In this document: piece by piece, positions 21,585 to 35,701 of the stretch
How positions within the stretch are numbered: position 1 is the first letter of the stretch
How the letters are laid out: each line of letters opens with the position of its first letter
NCBI GenBank assembly: GCA_964007475.1
Contig: OZ023273.1
Location: 54,455,834-54,519,833 of the forward strand
From: Hybos culiciformis
Lineage: Eukaryota; Arthropoda; Insecta; Diptera; Hybotidae
Direction: 5' to 3'
DNA length: 64,000 nt
Translations under genes and position numbers: made by a program
Notes under the pieces: model-generated
What the model was told of the DNA's origin: nothing
Databases searched by the model: none
Seen by the model: the letters and a program-made list of their open reading frames with translations, nothing else

Positions 21585-21845
21585 ATGATGATATAGGAAA
21601 CTTTTGTTCGTTTTCAACACCTCATATTAACGAAAAAATAGAAACATCAACTTCCTTCTGCTTCATGTTAATTATTATTTTTGAATGCAATAATTATATA
21701 CTAAAGTTCTACATTTAATATAGTTGCGAACTTTTATTTTTTCAACTTTAAAAGGAGAAAATAGGTACTAAAATATAAAAAACTTTTCTTTTTTAGTTTT
21801 ATCCAAATAAAAAAACTATAATACTAAGTGTGGTAAGATTGGGAA

Positions 21846-22703
21846 TAGGGATGACAATCCGGTTAGTATTCGGTTTGAACTATCCGGATATTTTCTGGAT
21901 TTACGGATTATTCGAAATCCGGATATTTCGAATCAATTACCCGGATATTTATTTTATTTTTTCCCCGAATTTTAATATTTTTTTAATTTGATATAAAATT
22001 TATGTATTGGCATTTTCAATAGTTCTACCAACTATTTTCTAAGACCGACAATCCTTTTTTAATTACCGTGTTGTCGAGCTGTTCATGTATAGCTGTATTT
22101 CAAATATTTAAATGAATTCTATTATTTTTTGAGATTATACTTTAGTTTCCTTTAAATTAAATAAAAGGTATCTAAAGAAATGTGATTAAAATTAATATAA
22201 AAATGTATTTATATTAGTTTGTATTTTGAACAGTGAAACTCCAACAAAATTTGAAAATAATTTTGACTCTACAAAAAGAACTTCTTGAAGGCAATAGAAA
22301 ACTAACTGACAACTTAAAAAAACTTTTGAATGCCATTCATACCATTAAACCAACATCTACCAGCAGTGAGAGAGTTTTCTCGGCCGGTGGTACATTTTCA
22401 ACAAGATTACGAAGTAAATATAATTCAGTTTCCATTATTCTTAAAATTCTATTTTAATAATGATTAATGACTAGACTATAATATATAAATAATAAAACTA
22501 TATTAATTTAATTACATACTTTCTTTTTTTTGAATTAATATTGAATAAAATGAACGTAAAAATCCATATAATTAGATTTTTTTTTCTAAATTTCAGAATC
22601 TTGCAAATATCCGAATATATCCGGATATCCAGATATCCGGATATTTTAGGTTAAAGCTATTTGATATCCGGATACCTGAAAGTCCGGATAATTGCCATCC
22701 CTA
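21846..22703 (+). mobile_element. internally deleted hAT transposon with 8-bp target duplication
   Basis: Ends TAGGGATGACAATCCGG and CCGGATAATTGCCATCCCTA are inverted repeats. ATTGGGAA flanks both sides (21838-21845 and 22704-22711), the 8-bp hAT signature. Subterminal sequence is full of ATCCGGATA blocks. Of the transposase only the C-terminal dimerisation region is left. 858 bp long. Confidence 0.92.
22233..22457 (+). pseudogene. hAT transposase C-terminal dimerisation fragment
   Basis: A short open frame within the hAT element. It reads IKPTSTSSERVFSAGGTFST followed by RLRSK, the highly conserved hAT C-terminal dimerisation motif. The DDE catalytic core and BED zinc finger are absent, so it is the remnant of an internal deletion. 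The open frame begins in non-homologous sequence and its start codon is not meaningful. Confidence 0.85.
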
Positions 22704-22711
22704 ATTGGGAA

Positions 22712-23460
22712 TTTTTCCTATTGAATATTTTATGTTTTTTATTTAGATAAATTAAATAATCAACATGCTTGATTCTTCAAATGTATGATATTTATGAAAA
22801 ATTAATTCGAAAAATCTATGTCTAAAATCTATGTAAAAAAAAGCAAATAATCATAGAATTGATTTAATATTAAAATCTATGTAAATAAACAGAAAATATT
22901 AACTAAAAATGTTAAAAATGCTAAACTAAAAATATAAATAACTAATCAATCATACCGATATTTTCGATACCGCAGTTAAGTCAAAAATTCTATATGTATT
23001 AGAAGAAAATGTTACATTCGATTGATTACGATCTTGAGTTGAAGGCAGTATTAATAAAAGTAATTCATCCACATAAAAAAGTTTTAAAAAAGGATCAAAA
23101 ACAAAATGTTTTTAAAAATATAATAAATTATGCCATTGAGTGAAAATTTCATACATTTTAATTTTTTTTTGTCTCATTTTTTGTATGTACATACTCTTAT
23201 TTAAACTTGTTGGCGGTCTTTTCCATTTCACAAAAATAAATTTCACATCTCAATCTACATTCCTAGCAGAAAATTCAGCCGAAAAAAAAACCTAAATAAA
23301 TTTCAAGTCCCAATCTACCAATATATATGTAGTATGTATATGTATTTTATATATACAGCGGCTGCCAAATGACGGTTCAGTCTATGACGGATGATTTAAA
23401 TAAGGATAGCGAAATTTTTTTATATTATTGAATCAAATAAAATATGATAAAAAAAGTGTT
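22712..23460. other. AT-rich sequence, nothing recognised
   Basis: No coding, RNA or repeat structure seen. Confidence 0.4.
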
Positions 23461-23866
23461 ATGCCTTGAGCACAGCTAATACCGCAAAGCAATTTTGAGC
23501 TACCGTAAAAACCATTTTTCTGCGTTATTTCTTATTTATTTTAAATAAAAATTATGAAAAACGAAAGATATTAATTTTATTGATTTTTTGTAAAAAAAAA
23601 TTTCTTAAAATTATTTCATAATTAGATAATTAGAAAACTGAATTTATTTTTTTTTGCTCCAGAAAGAATCGACTACGTCACAAAATAATTTTTTTGTTTC
23701 TTTTTCACAGCGTTTCTTTTGCATCGAAATTTGGTTTTGCTGCATTTTTCTGTCACAATCATATTATAAAATATTATATTTTGCTTTCAGGTAAAATTAG
23801 CTGTGAACAGGTTTCCGGAACATTCCTTCAAAAATTGCTTTGCGGCATTAGCTGTGCCCAAGGCAT
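23461..23866. mobile_element. small MITE with ~37-bp TIRs
   Basis: ATGCCTTGAGCACAGCTAAT at the left is the inverse of ATTAGCTGTGCCCAAGGCAT at the right, and the pairing extends inward through CCGCAAAGCAATTTT. The element is about 406 bp with no transposase. The terminal AT dinucleotides could be a short target duplication. The 141-codon open frame starting inside it (23694-24119) is hydrophobic low-complexity sequence with no domain. Confidence 0.75.
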
Positions 23867-26800
23867 TAATGTATTATCAAATAAAAAACGGTATCAACCC
23901 GAAACCTTGAATATTTTTTTTTACAAAAAATGTAATGTTGTGGAAATTTTATCAAGCAAAAAGTCAATAATAAAACAGTCTGTGAAAATGTATAAAATAG
24001 ATTACATAATTTTCCTCACATCTACTTTTACATTGTATTTTCTTCTTTCTTATGACGCGACCTTATTCAAGTTGCCGGTCTTTAGTTTTTTTGTGAGTAA
24101 TTCAATAACCTTTAAATAAGATAAAAAGAATTAATTTTAAATTATTTCTATACAGTGTACAATTGTAGATACTTTAATGATTTGAATTCCAAATATTTAT
24201 TATAGTACAATATTTTTTCTAAATCTATTCAAAGAGAATAGAGAAGTGAATCCTTTAATTATTATTTTGGCAAAAAATCAAGCTTTTAACAAAATAAATT
24301 CCAATTCCAATTGTGCTTTTCTGTGGTGCTGTTTTATTTCATCAACAATTTCTTTTTCTCTTTAAGATGAAAAAAAAGAGAAACGTACTGATGGTTTTCT
24401 ATTTACAATATTCATTCATAATTTTTTTGTAGTAAAATCTAAGAAAAAGCTTTACTCACTAAAATTGTAATTTTTGCGCATTTTTCAAATATATATAATT
24501 TTGTTTTTTTGCAGTATTGATGATAACAACAGAAAATATTGAAATAACGAAGAAGCATATGAAATATTCCATAATTATATGTGTATTTACAACTTGTATA
24601 CATTTCTGCAACATGAAAACTATATACTAGTCATTTTAGATAAAAATATGTAAACAAAATATGTTTCTTAATAAAAGAAAAAAAAAATTGCGATAAAAAA
24701 ATATTTATTTTATATATATGTATATAAAATTATTATTTTTTTTTACTCTCAATATTTTGCATACATTAAATAAATATTTAGTCTTTTTTGAGAATTGAGT
24801 CTGATCGGTCGGAGGCTGTCTCTATATTAAGAATTTTGTTAAATAATTGGCAAAATTTCATTACGAAGATTGTAACAAAAAAAATAAATAAAATAAAAAA
24901 CAGGATTATAAAATTTGAATATACAATAAAACGGCATTAATGATTTCAACTACTTTATTTTTAATGTAAATTTAATATTGTAAATTTATGATAATTGAAA
25001 TTTATTATCATCACCGCATATAATTAGTTGAAGTTTATAAAAGATTAAAATTAAAATATATTACATATAATATTAATTTTGTTAACAATCTAAAATTTGA
25101 TAATAATTAAAATTTATAGAGATTTAATAAATTTTAATTGAATAAAAATAGGCATCAATTGGTTGCTAAATATTAATTGGGATAATTATTTGGTGGAGCT
25201 CTTGAGATAAATAGTTAAAAGTGTTCTTAAATGATGTAAGAAAAAGAATAAAAATAAGAAAAAGAATAATAAAAATGGTAAATAAAAATAATAATAATAA
25301 TAATAATAATAAAATAAATATAACTAAATATAGAAAAATATATAAAATGTCATTGAGATCTTATTATTTAAATTTAATTTTTAATCCAATTAACTGATAA
25401 AATTATTTCTGTATATTTGTCGATTATTTATTTGAAATAGAACCGTATTTCCGGCACCGAAAATATAAATTAAAATTGTAATAAAAATATTTTAAATGTT
25501 GGTTGGTAAATTGGAAGCAATGTATCAAACTTCAACAACTTCAACAATAGTTAGATTGTGTGGGAATTGTTTGCGAGTTTAAAATAAACAATTTTAGGAT
25601 TATATTGGGATATAAACTTTATTATGAACAACTATAATTTTCTTAAAAATGTTTCGCGGCCCTGTTTTCAAATCTTTTGCTGCATTAACACGTGATAATG
25701 GTGAAAAGGGGATGAAATACAACATCATATTTTATTAATTAAATTCATGAATTTAAAAGTAGCAACAAAAAACAAAAAATATTAATTTTATTATGATTTA
25801 AATTTTTCTTCAAATTTGAATTGTTTTGAATACTTCTCTGGGTACAGGACTAATTGATACACTATTAAGTTATTTTACACTAAATAATCTAACACCTGTG
25901 TATCAATTAGTCATAATTATACCCCAAAATAATATTTTTATAAATGAGTTGTCAGCTTCAGCTAAGCATATACGTAATTTTGTCTTTATACGGGCACAGA
26001 TAAAGCTAATGAGAAATGAATCTTCATTAAATAGAGAATGATTTTTAGTCTTTGTGAAAGCTCACACAAGGATGTAGATTGAAAACAAGATTAAATATAT
26101 ATTTGATGCATAATAGTCTGGTATTGGGATACTTTTCTCGATTGGGATATTTCTAAAATTCTTCTTTATAATTTAGTTTTGCACCCAGAAAACTAGTTCC
26201 AATGCTTGATTGATTTATCTTAATGTAATCGCATAAAAATAAATTAAATTTTAAAACTTAATGAAAATAAATTCGCCTTTATTTCTTTATAAAGGCAAAA
26301 ATAAAATTATTTAAAAAAAATCATCTAAGCTAAACATAAACACAAAGGATATAATGATTAACGGGCTAAAATACATAGATACTCGAATTTATAAAAATTT
26401 TTGTTTATCTCAAAAGGAAAATTTTCGTATAAAATGGAAATAAATGGAATTCAATTTATGCACATATACTTTATATGATTTTTAGGTCCAAAAATTGTAT
26501 TTGATTTTTAACTGGATATTTCGCTTTATTGGCATCAATTAATACTTCCCTGAAATTTATTAGTTTTAAATAAGTCTCGTACGAGGTCTCGTATTGTTAG
26601 TTTATGTTCAATTATTAAGTTAGTAATGAATTTCTGTTTTGTCTGTAATTTTCAAAAAGAATTATCTTAAAGTACCTTTAATAAAGAATTTTTATATAGT
26701 TCTTATGTCGAAGTATGTGGTTGTATTTTAATTACCATTTATTAATATATTTTTTTATAGAAAAAATATTATAATTATACCTTTTAATTGTTGGATTTTT

Positions 26801-27547
26801 GCTACTATGCATTTGTATCTTATTTCCCAAAAGTAACGGGGTAAGGTAATGTTTTGTTTATCACTGGGAATGAAAACAAAATCTTAATTTTGACGAAAAT
26901 TAAAGTGACCATAATAATTAGAATTATTTGTTTTAGCAACAAAAATGAAATTCGTTTATAACTTTTTTTTTTTCATCGATTAAGATTTTGAATTATAAGG
27001 ATGTGTATTTAAATTGATAAATTTCTTTAAATTTTAATTATTTATACTGATAATAAAAAGTATATTGCTTACGTACAAAAAATTGTGTGTCTGAAATTAC
27101 ATTTTATTCTGTGAACTTAATAATAGTTTAATAAACGTTTTAAAAGGAGGCGTTTTTACCAAAAATAAATTAATTTCTTTTTTTTTTGATGATAACATAA
27201 TTTAAATTCAACATTTATTTTTAATTTTCCAACGAAAATTTATTTGCGTTAATGTAAAATATGTTCGGATCTAGAGTTTCACAAATGTTATATTTGTAAT
27301 TCCTTTTAAAACCACATTAACTACGTCACATTGTTGACATTGTTTGATTAAATTAAAACTATTTTTAACTAAATTTGATTAATTTTGCAAATGCCCAACT
27401 AAATTATTTTACCATGCTTTTTATTTCCAAATGAATATTTAATGTGAAAAAAATAATTTTATGTTGTTGATATTGTTGATAACTTTCAAAACTTCGATAA
27501 AAATTATATATGTACATATGTAAATTTTATTTAAGCTGTAATTGTGG
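23867..27547. other. AT-rich intergenic sequence with one hairpin
   Basis: Mostly low-complexity A/T sequence, including an AAT trinucleotide run near 25285-25312. GACTAATTGATACAC (25848-25862) and GTGTATCAATTAGTC (25898-25912) form a perfect 15-bp stem with a 35-nt loop. No gene is recognised, and the short frames here have no domain. Confidence 0.45.
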
Positions 27548-27549
27548 TA

Positions 27550-28150
27550 GGGTAAAAGAGGTATAATCTGACACTTGTGATAGTTCGTCTTTTTCAAATT
27601 CAGCGCGAAATTAAAGGTTAAAGTTTTAAACGCAAAGCAGGTAGATTCAAACCGACTCAGTAGAACATTGAACCTGATAATATTATATGTTTTTCGAGAT
27701 GTTACATCGAAAACTTTTTTTTTTTAACTTGTAATGTAATAATGTAATTCTGAGTAAAGAAAGTTAGTTTTTAATTTTGTTTTTTAGTTAGGTTTCAAAA
27801 AAAAAATAATAAAAACATTTCTAATAAATATTTCAAACATATTTGACATAAATTACCTTTATTTTTTATTTTTCGATATTTTCTTACAGATCGTCGAAGC
27901 CTCCTCAGCTAATGTCTAAGCATTTGATTCACTGGGAGGGTTTGACAAAAAAAAAGAAGTTTTTTTTTTCAAATGTCAATTATATTATCTGTTTAAAATT
28001 AATTAAGAAAGGGAAATAACTTTTTGAAAGTTTAATCCCCAAAATATAATTTAAAAGTAAAAAAACGAATAAAAATCGTCAAAAAACAAGTAAAAATTTT
28101 AGTATTTTTAGGAATGTTTTCTAAGGTGTCAGAGGATACCACTCTTACCC
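27550..28150. mobile_element. MITE with GGGTAA... TIRs and TA ends
   Basis: GGGTAAAAGAGGTATAATCT followed by GACAC at the left is matched in inverted orientation by GTGTCAGAGGATACCACTCT followed by TACCC at the right. TA stands immediately outside both ends (27548-27549 and 28151-28152), which fits a TA-targeting family such as Tc1/mariner (inference). The 601-bp interior is non-coding. Confidence 0.75.
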
Positions 28151-28152
28151 TA

Positions 28153-31100
28153 ATATTTTTTTGACTCCAGAAATTCATTAAAATCGCACTAGGGTATATT
28201 AATTTTATATTGAGTATTTTTGAAGAAATTAATTAAATTTGGTTTTTTAGATGAAAATTTTTTGGCCGCATATATGGTTTCTATGGTGGACCGCTTATTT
28301 AATTAATTATAATTATGTATAACATATGAAAAAGAAATTTTATAAAATTCTTATGGTGATATTATGGAAATGATATTTAAGAGTGGGCAATAATTAAAAA
28401 AACATTTATGATTATTTTATTTCTACAAATACACAACATTCTGATTCTATATTTTTTTTTATTTTATATTAATATCACATAGATGTAAGTACATAACGTC
28501 ATAGTATATTTTATATATATTTTTATTTTTATTTAATTTATATAAATGCTTTTATAAAAAAAAGAAGTAATTAATATTACATAATTGATAATTCTTGCAA
28601 TTGCCGAAAAGTTGAGCCAATAATTTCATTCTTTATCAAGATAGAGCACAGAAATTATTTATGTATTTGAGTAGAGGAGACTTTCGATACAAAATTTAAA
28701 TGTATATATATTGAGAAAAGATTTGGGTTTAAGCCCTTTTGACAGCTATGTGAATTTTCGTGGTGTATTATGCATATAATTGTTTTCAATTTCTCATATC
28801 GAAAAAGCTCAGTGGAAGAAAAAAGCTCTGTGAAAGAATGTGTATTATGGATCATAATATCTCATTTCAAATGTTAAAATAAGGATAAAATCTCCTATTA
28901 ATGGAAAACAAAAAAAATTGGATGTGTTGAAAATGTACACTATAGGAAAATATGGATATGGAAATAATTTTGTTAATGCTTTTAATTCGTTGTTCAATGA
29001 AAAAACGCTTTTCTTGAGTAAAGTTTGTTCATTTATATTTTTTTTAGTATTCTAAATAATTTTTCAAAATTTACAAATATTTTTTACATTTACAAATGAA
29101 AAACTAACCAACTTCGATAGACCGTATATTTTTGTATTCTCACAATTTGTCACAATTTGAATTTATAATTTTTTTTAAATTATTATTAAAACAGAATTTT
29201 AAAACTATAATGGAATTCATAAATCTAAATTGAGTCCTCCATATAATAAAAGAATAGTAATACTTTACATCCGAATTTATGTCTATCAAAGTAATTGAAT
29301 TGGAGATTTACCTTTGTACGTAATTCTTTTTTTTTTAACATAATTTTCAAAATGTAAATATCTCAAAAGCAAATTCGTGGAATTAAAGAGTTTTCACATA
29401 AAATACTGATAGAAATTCTGAGTATTCATACCAGTTTGTATCAAATTCCAAAAAAAAATATATATATAAACTATTTTCATTTATTCGAAAAAACTTATTC
29501 AACACAATTTTGCGATTGTATATATTAATAAATGTTTGCATACAAAATCCTACATATAAATTCATTTTCATTAAGTCTTTAATGTTTAAATCTTTTTATT
29601 TCGAGTGAAATGTTTATATCCTTTATTATAATGTGTTTGATATTTAATTAGTTCTTAATAATGTGAACACAAATAATTTTATTTTTCTATATATAAAAAA
29701 ACTAACTTGTATAATAATGTTTATTAAATTCAAACATAAGAGCCATTAAAATACATGTAGTTGCAATTTACATAATATCAAGACATGTAATAAATTGAAT
29801 AAGTTGCTAAGTAATTGACAAATTTTCTTCATTACTATTACAATTATTTCATAGAGGTCTACGTAAGAATTTGATGATAAGATCTCTTAAAATCCAATGT
29901 CATAATGTTCATTGCTCTTTATGTCACTTTCATAAAATATGTGACGTAAAGTCCAGACCGAAAAGGTCATAAATTCAAGTGATGGTTACAAACATTTTAC
30001 AGAAAAACACAACGCCTCATAAAATGGAACTAGGCGTTAGAAAGAAGAAACCAATGTAGAAATAGTGTCGTAAAACCGAATTGAGCCTTCTATCGTTTTA
30101 AAATAAAACTAAAAATAGAAATAGTCAATATTTATTTTTGTTCTTTAACCCCAAGCTAAAAATTAGGCACATTTTTTGCAAAAAGGAAAAAGTATTAAAA
30201 AACTAATTATAAAATGATTAGGACACATTTTTTTAAAAGGGCAAACAAACATTTAAATTTTAAAACAAATTATTTTTTAAGATTTTTTCTACATAAAATT
30301 TTTTATATATTATTTCTTTTTTATTGTTTTGTGGCTTTGAAAATGACATAAGGCCTATTGATACTTATCACCTAAAATTGTTATTGACATTAAGCCCTAT
30401 ATTTTTTCCACATTGGAAAATTACATACCAAACGCCAATGTATATTTTGTCGCTCTGAAAGTGACATAAGGTGCATTTGTCGTTATGAGGCCTCACCGAA
30501 ATTGATATAACGTCTACAAAAAAAAGTATAACGTCTGTCTACCACAAAAAACAGAATTTTATGTTTACATTTTGAAAATGAAAATTTATGTTTATGGTGT
30601 GTCATCATCTTAAATTTTTACTTTTTATAATGTGGTACGAACATAATAAACTTCAATTCAAAATCCAGTAATAAAGAGTTTATGCTATTAAGGTCATAAA
30701 GATTTAAAAAAAATTTTGTTACTCTAGTACTAATTCTAGTTCATTTTAAAAAAAAATAATAATGATCATGCATTAGTTATTAAATGTATGAATATTTGAA
30801 TTACAGCAAAAAGTTCCGACACCAAAAATTTTATCGGAAAAAAAATTACAAAAAAAATTATACAAAATCATTAGCCTAAGGTAGTTTCTAGATAGATTTA
30901 AGTTTTTATTATTTAGTTTTTATCCTATTTTAAGTAATTCAGATGAGGTTTTATAACTTAAAAAAAAAATTTTTCCTCAAAAATAATAATCAGGATCACG
31001 CATATTAATATTCAAATTTTACATTTATGTTAGTGAAGTAAGAAATGAAAAATAGTATTTCATAACTCACATTATTATATTATACAAATTGTAAAAATTA

Positions 31101-33455
31101 AAGCTAAATAAATAAATAAAATAACTTAAAAAATAACTTAAAATTATACAAAATGAGTTTCTGGAATTTTTATGTTAAATAATGCTGTAATCATATGAAC
31201 AGATCATATTAAAAAGAAAAGTATTAGTTATTTTTCCAAACAATGACAAGATAGCTTATCTTGGTAAACATCATTGGAACATGCTTATGTACAGAAATTG
31301 CATCTGCAAATAGCTGTGCATTTTTAATACATTATTTATAAAACAAAATATGTAAATGAAGTCAATGAACATTATACACATTCAGTCACAATGGATTTTA
31401 TTTTTAGAAGATACATCGGGCGTCCAATAAATTTCCCGCTTTGACTGAATAATTTTTCTTATTTGACGGAAAATGGACTAAAAATGGAAAAAAAAAACTA
31501 ATAAATCGAATTGCATTTTAAGTCATCGAATAAATTTAATAAAATGTTGAAAAAAAAACAAAAACAAACGATCTGAGTTGTACACATAATTCAATGTTTT
31601 TTGTTGAACTTAAAAAATTGTAAATATTTACATTTACACTCTTTACCAGTTTTTCTTGTTTTCTCATATACTTATTACTTGATTAAGAATTTTAAGAAAA
31701 TAATTTTATTCAAAACATTACAAGGTCGTTAGTTAGGCTTGAATTCCGTAAAAAGATGTTTATTTATTATTTATAATATACACAATAGAATCTGAACTAA
31801 TATACAATGTTTAAAAGAAATAATATGTAGCAGATATATATAATCATTAGCTTGTTCTAAAAATTTGAAAAACCAGTGCTTAATTTTTTTTCAACTTTTC
31901 GAAAGTTTATTTACTAATTTAATATATATTAATTAATTTAATTTTCGATACTTTAGGTTAGAGAAAAATCAACTATATAATTTACCAATGTGTTTCCACA
32001 TATGCATACATTATACATATATCGTATTTGTGGAAAATTTAGTTATCCAGAATATTTCAGGCTAATGAACTGGAATTTTCCATTTAAAAATTAGTTCTGG
32101 ACTCTACAAAAAAAGGCCTCTTTCTTGTTATATAGAGTTAAAAGCAGTTTTTTTGAGAAATTTAAAATAAAAAAATTAAATAAAGTGAATAGGATCAATA
32201 TTTTCCTTAATAAATTACTATTTCAATGAATTATTTTTCCACTAGTTGCGGAAGTGTGGGGAATTTTATGTTAAATAAAAACAGTTTAATTATTTTTAAA
32301 TTTAAAGGGTCCTTTTTTCTTAAATTTTTGATAAATGTACATTAGAAAATGAATATTGTTTCAATAATGTCAGGGGCCCTTAAAACTATAAAGTTGTCAG
32401 CATAGTGTGATGTGTAAACGTTAAAACAAAAATTGAAAAAAAATATTAAAAATTACTAATTTCAAAAGTTATAAAAAGATTTTCTTTGATATTTTTATAA
32501 TTGTTGCTTTCAACAATTGCGGATATTAATCGGATATCCAAGATATCCGAATAAAATTTAAAACTCAAGTAAAATTTTCGAATTTCAATGAAAAAAAATA
32601 GAAAACACAGGAATTCGATGTACAAAATTTTAAATACAAAATTTCACATAGAGAATTTCAACTCTAACCCCTTTCAAGGTTTTCTCTAATGAATATGTTT
32701 ATCTAAAATTAATATCAATTGAGAATATGACTATGTAAAATTAAAATCCATTATTTATGACATAATTGCAAACGGATTTAATTTTAAAGTAAACTGTTTC
32801 TCAGTGCTTCTTTTTTTTCATAAATTAATTTTTATCTTAATAACATTTTTGCAGGTATTTGTGTTAATAAAGTTAAATTTTCTTTTCAAGGTAAAGATAA
32901 GGTATTTTTTTTACATAAAGTTGAATAAGTGGATCATTATCGAAATTCGCAAATAAATGATTTCAATAAATTTTTTGATGAAGAAAAAAAATATTTAAAT
33001 AAACTAATTTATGTCTGATACATTGCAAATTAAGTAAAGGAAAATTTAAGCTTCACTCAAAATAAATTCTATATACCTACCAAACAAAAATTTATTTTTA
33101 TATGAATTTAAAAAAACATAATTCCAATTAACATTAACTTCATTTAGTTGTTAATAGAATTTGAATAAAATTATAAAAAAAAAATTATAAAGCTTTTAGC
33201 TTTCGCACTTCAATTTTTTTTCCTCCGTTTTTTTCTATAATGATACCTGTTAAAAAAATCAAGGTCAGAAATTCTTCAAAATAGGAAAATGAAAAACAAT
33301 TATTAAGATTTCATTCTAATTCCAGAGATGTCCACTTATGACTGAATTTCATCAATATAGTTTTTTAGAAAAAATAAACAAAAAATATACAAAAAAATCA
33401 TTATAAGATTTGCTAATAAATTGTATTAATAAAACTTTATCTACGCATATGTGTT
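28153..33455. other. AT-rich intergenic sequence, nothing coding
   Basis: More than 5 kb with no recognisable gene. Around 29900-30540 short blocks such as TATGTCACTTTCAT and TGAAAGTGACATAAGG recur in opposite orientations, possibly an old MITE. ACGCCTCATAAAATGG...AGGCGT near 30010-30035 is a small hairpin. Nothing else is supported. Confidence 0.4.
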
Positions 33456-33618
33456 TAATGTAAAAATACTTTCGAACAAATACTATATGTAGCTAAAGAT
33501 GTAGCTAAAGATAAATAATGTAAAAATACTTTCGAACAAATACTATATGTAGCTAAAGATGTAGCTAAAGATAAATAATGTAAAAATACTTTCGAACAAA
33601 TACTATATGTAGCTAAAG
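33456..33618. repeat. 60-bp tandem repeat, ~2.7 copies
   Basis: The unit contains TAATGTAAAAATACTTTCGA and ACAAATACTATATGTAGC and ends with two GATGTAGCTAAA-type subrepeats. Successive copies are identical, so the expansion is recent or is being homogenised. Non-coding. Confidence 0.9.
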
Positions 33619-34008
33619 TTTTTAATTTTGAAATTGCTTCAAAATTTTTTTAATAATAAAGCAGATTCGTCTTCTACTTTATATATAAACAAAATAAATG
33701 TACACAATATATCTACATCATCATCTATTTAAATAAATTTAGCTATGATAGGAGACTTTTCTTGTGTGGTTGATTTTGTAATTTGGTTTTTGAATGAAAT
33801 TACTCGAAAATATAATAATTTATGGATTTATAAAAATTTATAAATTTATTAATTTTCTCCAACTTTTCACTCGTTTGGATTGTTACTGAAAATTTATTGA
33901 TTTATTTAATTCCTACACATTTAAAAAAAAAAAAATTTGATATTCATTTTTGATTTTTTGCCAATAAAGCAATTTTCAATATTAAAACTATTAAAATTTA
34001 TTACAGTC
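33619..34008. other. AT-rich sequence, nothing recognised
   Basis: No gene or repeat identified. Confidence 0.4.
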
Positions 34009-34884
34009 CAGGGATGGCCAACACGTAGATCGCGATCGACCGGTCGATCCCGAACCAATTTTTGGTCGATCAATCGGTTGGAGATGATGCAAATAGTTAG
34101 TTACAAACGTTAACAATGCTTATTTAATCTTATTAATTCACATCATTTTGATGTGTATCCTTTTCCTCTTAAAAACGATTCATATATATTGTTCTAAAAA
34201 ATTTAGGTCACATTTTTTAATAAAAAAAAAATAGGTTGAATGAAATCATATCTCTAAAAACTAATGAATCATAAATAGTAATCCAATATTACCAAATGTA
34301 GCAAATATTTGTACATATATGTTTCATCTAAATGGGCAATTTCATTTATAAGGAAGACTAGATATCCTTCCTTTACTCAAGATTTATTAGTATTCTCTCG
34401 GACTGGATTTAGCAAAACTATGAATGCTTGATTGAACACATGCAGCCTTCCTTTTAATTTTAATATATGTTTTTGTGTAATTTCACCGATGTTACTTGTA
34501 TGTGTATTGAACGTGTTTAATATGAATATTTTTTAAGGTCGATCACGACACGTTTTTTAAAAAATTAGTCGATCTTACATATAATAAAGCCACTCCTGGA
34601 CTATACCATGGCATTCTTAGTATCTTTGAATCAATTTTCTGCAACATTTAAATACAGACACGAAATGCCGCCAAAAGTACTCAGAATACATATTTTTATT
34701 TACAGTTAAATGTATAAATTATGTTTCAAATCAATCAAACTTTTATAACTATAGAGCTGGATTGGACCTTAATTGAATTGAATTTTATTCAAGAAAATAT
34801 TCCATTTACAAATATTTAGAAGGCGAACGATCGAACTTTCTTGGCGACAATCAACACAAAAGTTTGGAGGTTTGGACACGCCTG
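34009..34884. mobile_element. hAT-like element(s), possibly nested
   Basis: Left end CAGGGATGGCCAACAC. Two candidate inverted right ends exist: GCCACTCCTG at 34598 and GTTTGGACACGCCTG at 34884. The second pairs better with the left end. GATCGCGATCGACCGGTCGA lies just inside the left end, with GTCGATC blocks near 34541-34575. I could not find a matching 8-bp flank for either right end, so the exact boundary and the number of elements are uncertain. No transposase ORF is present. Confidence 0.6.
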
Positions 34885-35701
34885 ATATAAATTTATTATG
34901 TAAAAGATTATTATTTTTTTAAATAACCTTTTTATTTTTATTTTCCATCAAGTTCAAAGTGAGGTATGAAGAAAATAAATCTAATTATCAAATAATTTTT
35001 AAACATTATACCTAATATGTTTTTGTGTAATAAATACTTAATTAGGTAAAAAGAAAGATATATTTTAATTTCTGTAAAAAATATTTTTTGTTCCTTTAAT
35101 CTAGGTATCTATATATATTAAGTATGATGTCCTATATACTTGTCCTATATATATTCCTATATACTTGTCCTATATATATACGTGTCCTATATATATTAAG
35201 TATGATGTTCTATATACTTATAATCATTAATATTCTATTATCAAAAAAAATATAATTATAACAACAAAACAGATAAAATTAACACCAAAGTAATTCAAAT
35301 TTATCATACCTCTCTTATCTCTTTAATAAACATTTGTTGATTCAGCAGACACATAATAATAACTACCTACATGTTTTTTAAATCAAATCGATTGAAGAAA
35401 AATTAATAACTAAAAAATTTTTGCAATCATCTTTTTACTAAAAAAAAAAACCTTTGAAATGTTTAGTTTGATTTAAACTTAAAGTTTAAAATTTACTTTT
35501 GATTATTTACTACTTTTATTTGTTAAAACTTTCTCGAAGAAAATAAAAAAAGGTTATTGCGTTTTGGAAATTTTTTTGTAATACTTTTTGAATATTTCTT
35601 TTAGATTACACTTTTTAGCCCTTTTTTTACAAAAATTGAAAACTTAACTACATATAAAACCTCTTTCTGTCCGTACCTCTGACTGTCCAACCCTAAAATG
35701 C
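34885..35701. other. AT-rich sequence with TCCTATATA repeats
   Basis: Near 35130-35220 a CCTATATACTTGT/CCTATATATAT motif repeats irregularly. No gene seen. Confidence 0.45.

Noticed and set aside
23694..24119. 141-codon + strand frame
   Set aside because: Hydrophobic, low-complexity translation that begins inside a MITE; no motif recognised and no splice or promoter context.
31410..31475. Sequence CATCGGGCGTCCAATAAATT resembling a mariner-type terminal repeat
   Set aside because: No matching inverted end or target duplication found nearby, so not called.
33456..33618. Possible CRISPR-like array
   Set aside because: The 60-bp units are contiguous with no unique spacers, and the sequence is clearly eukaryotic.
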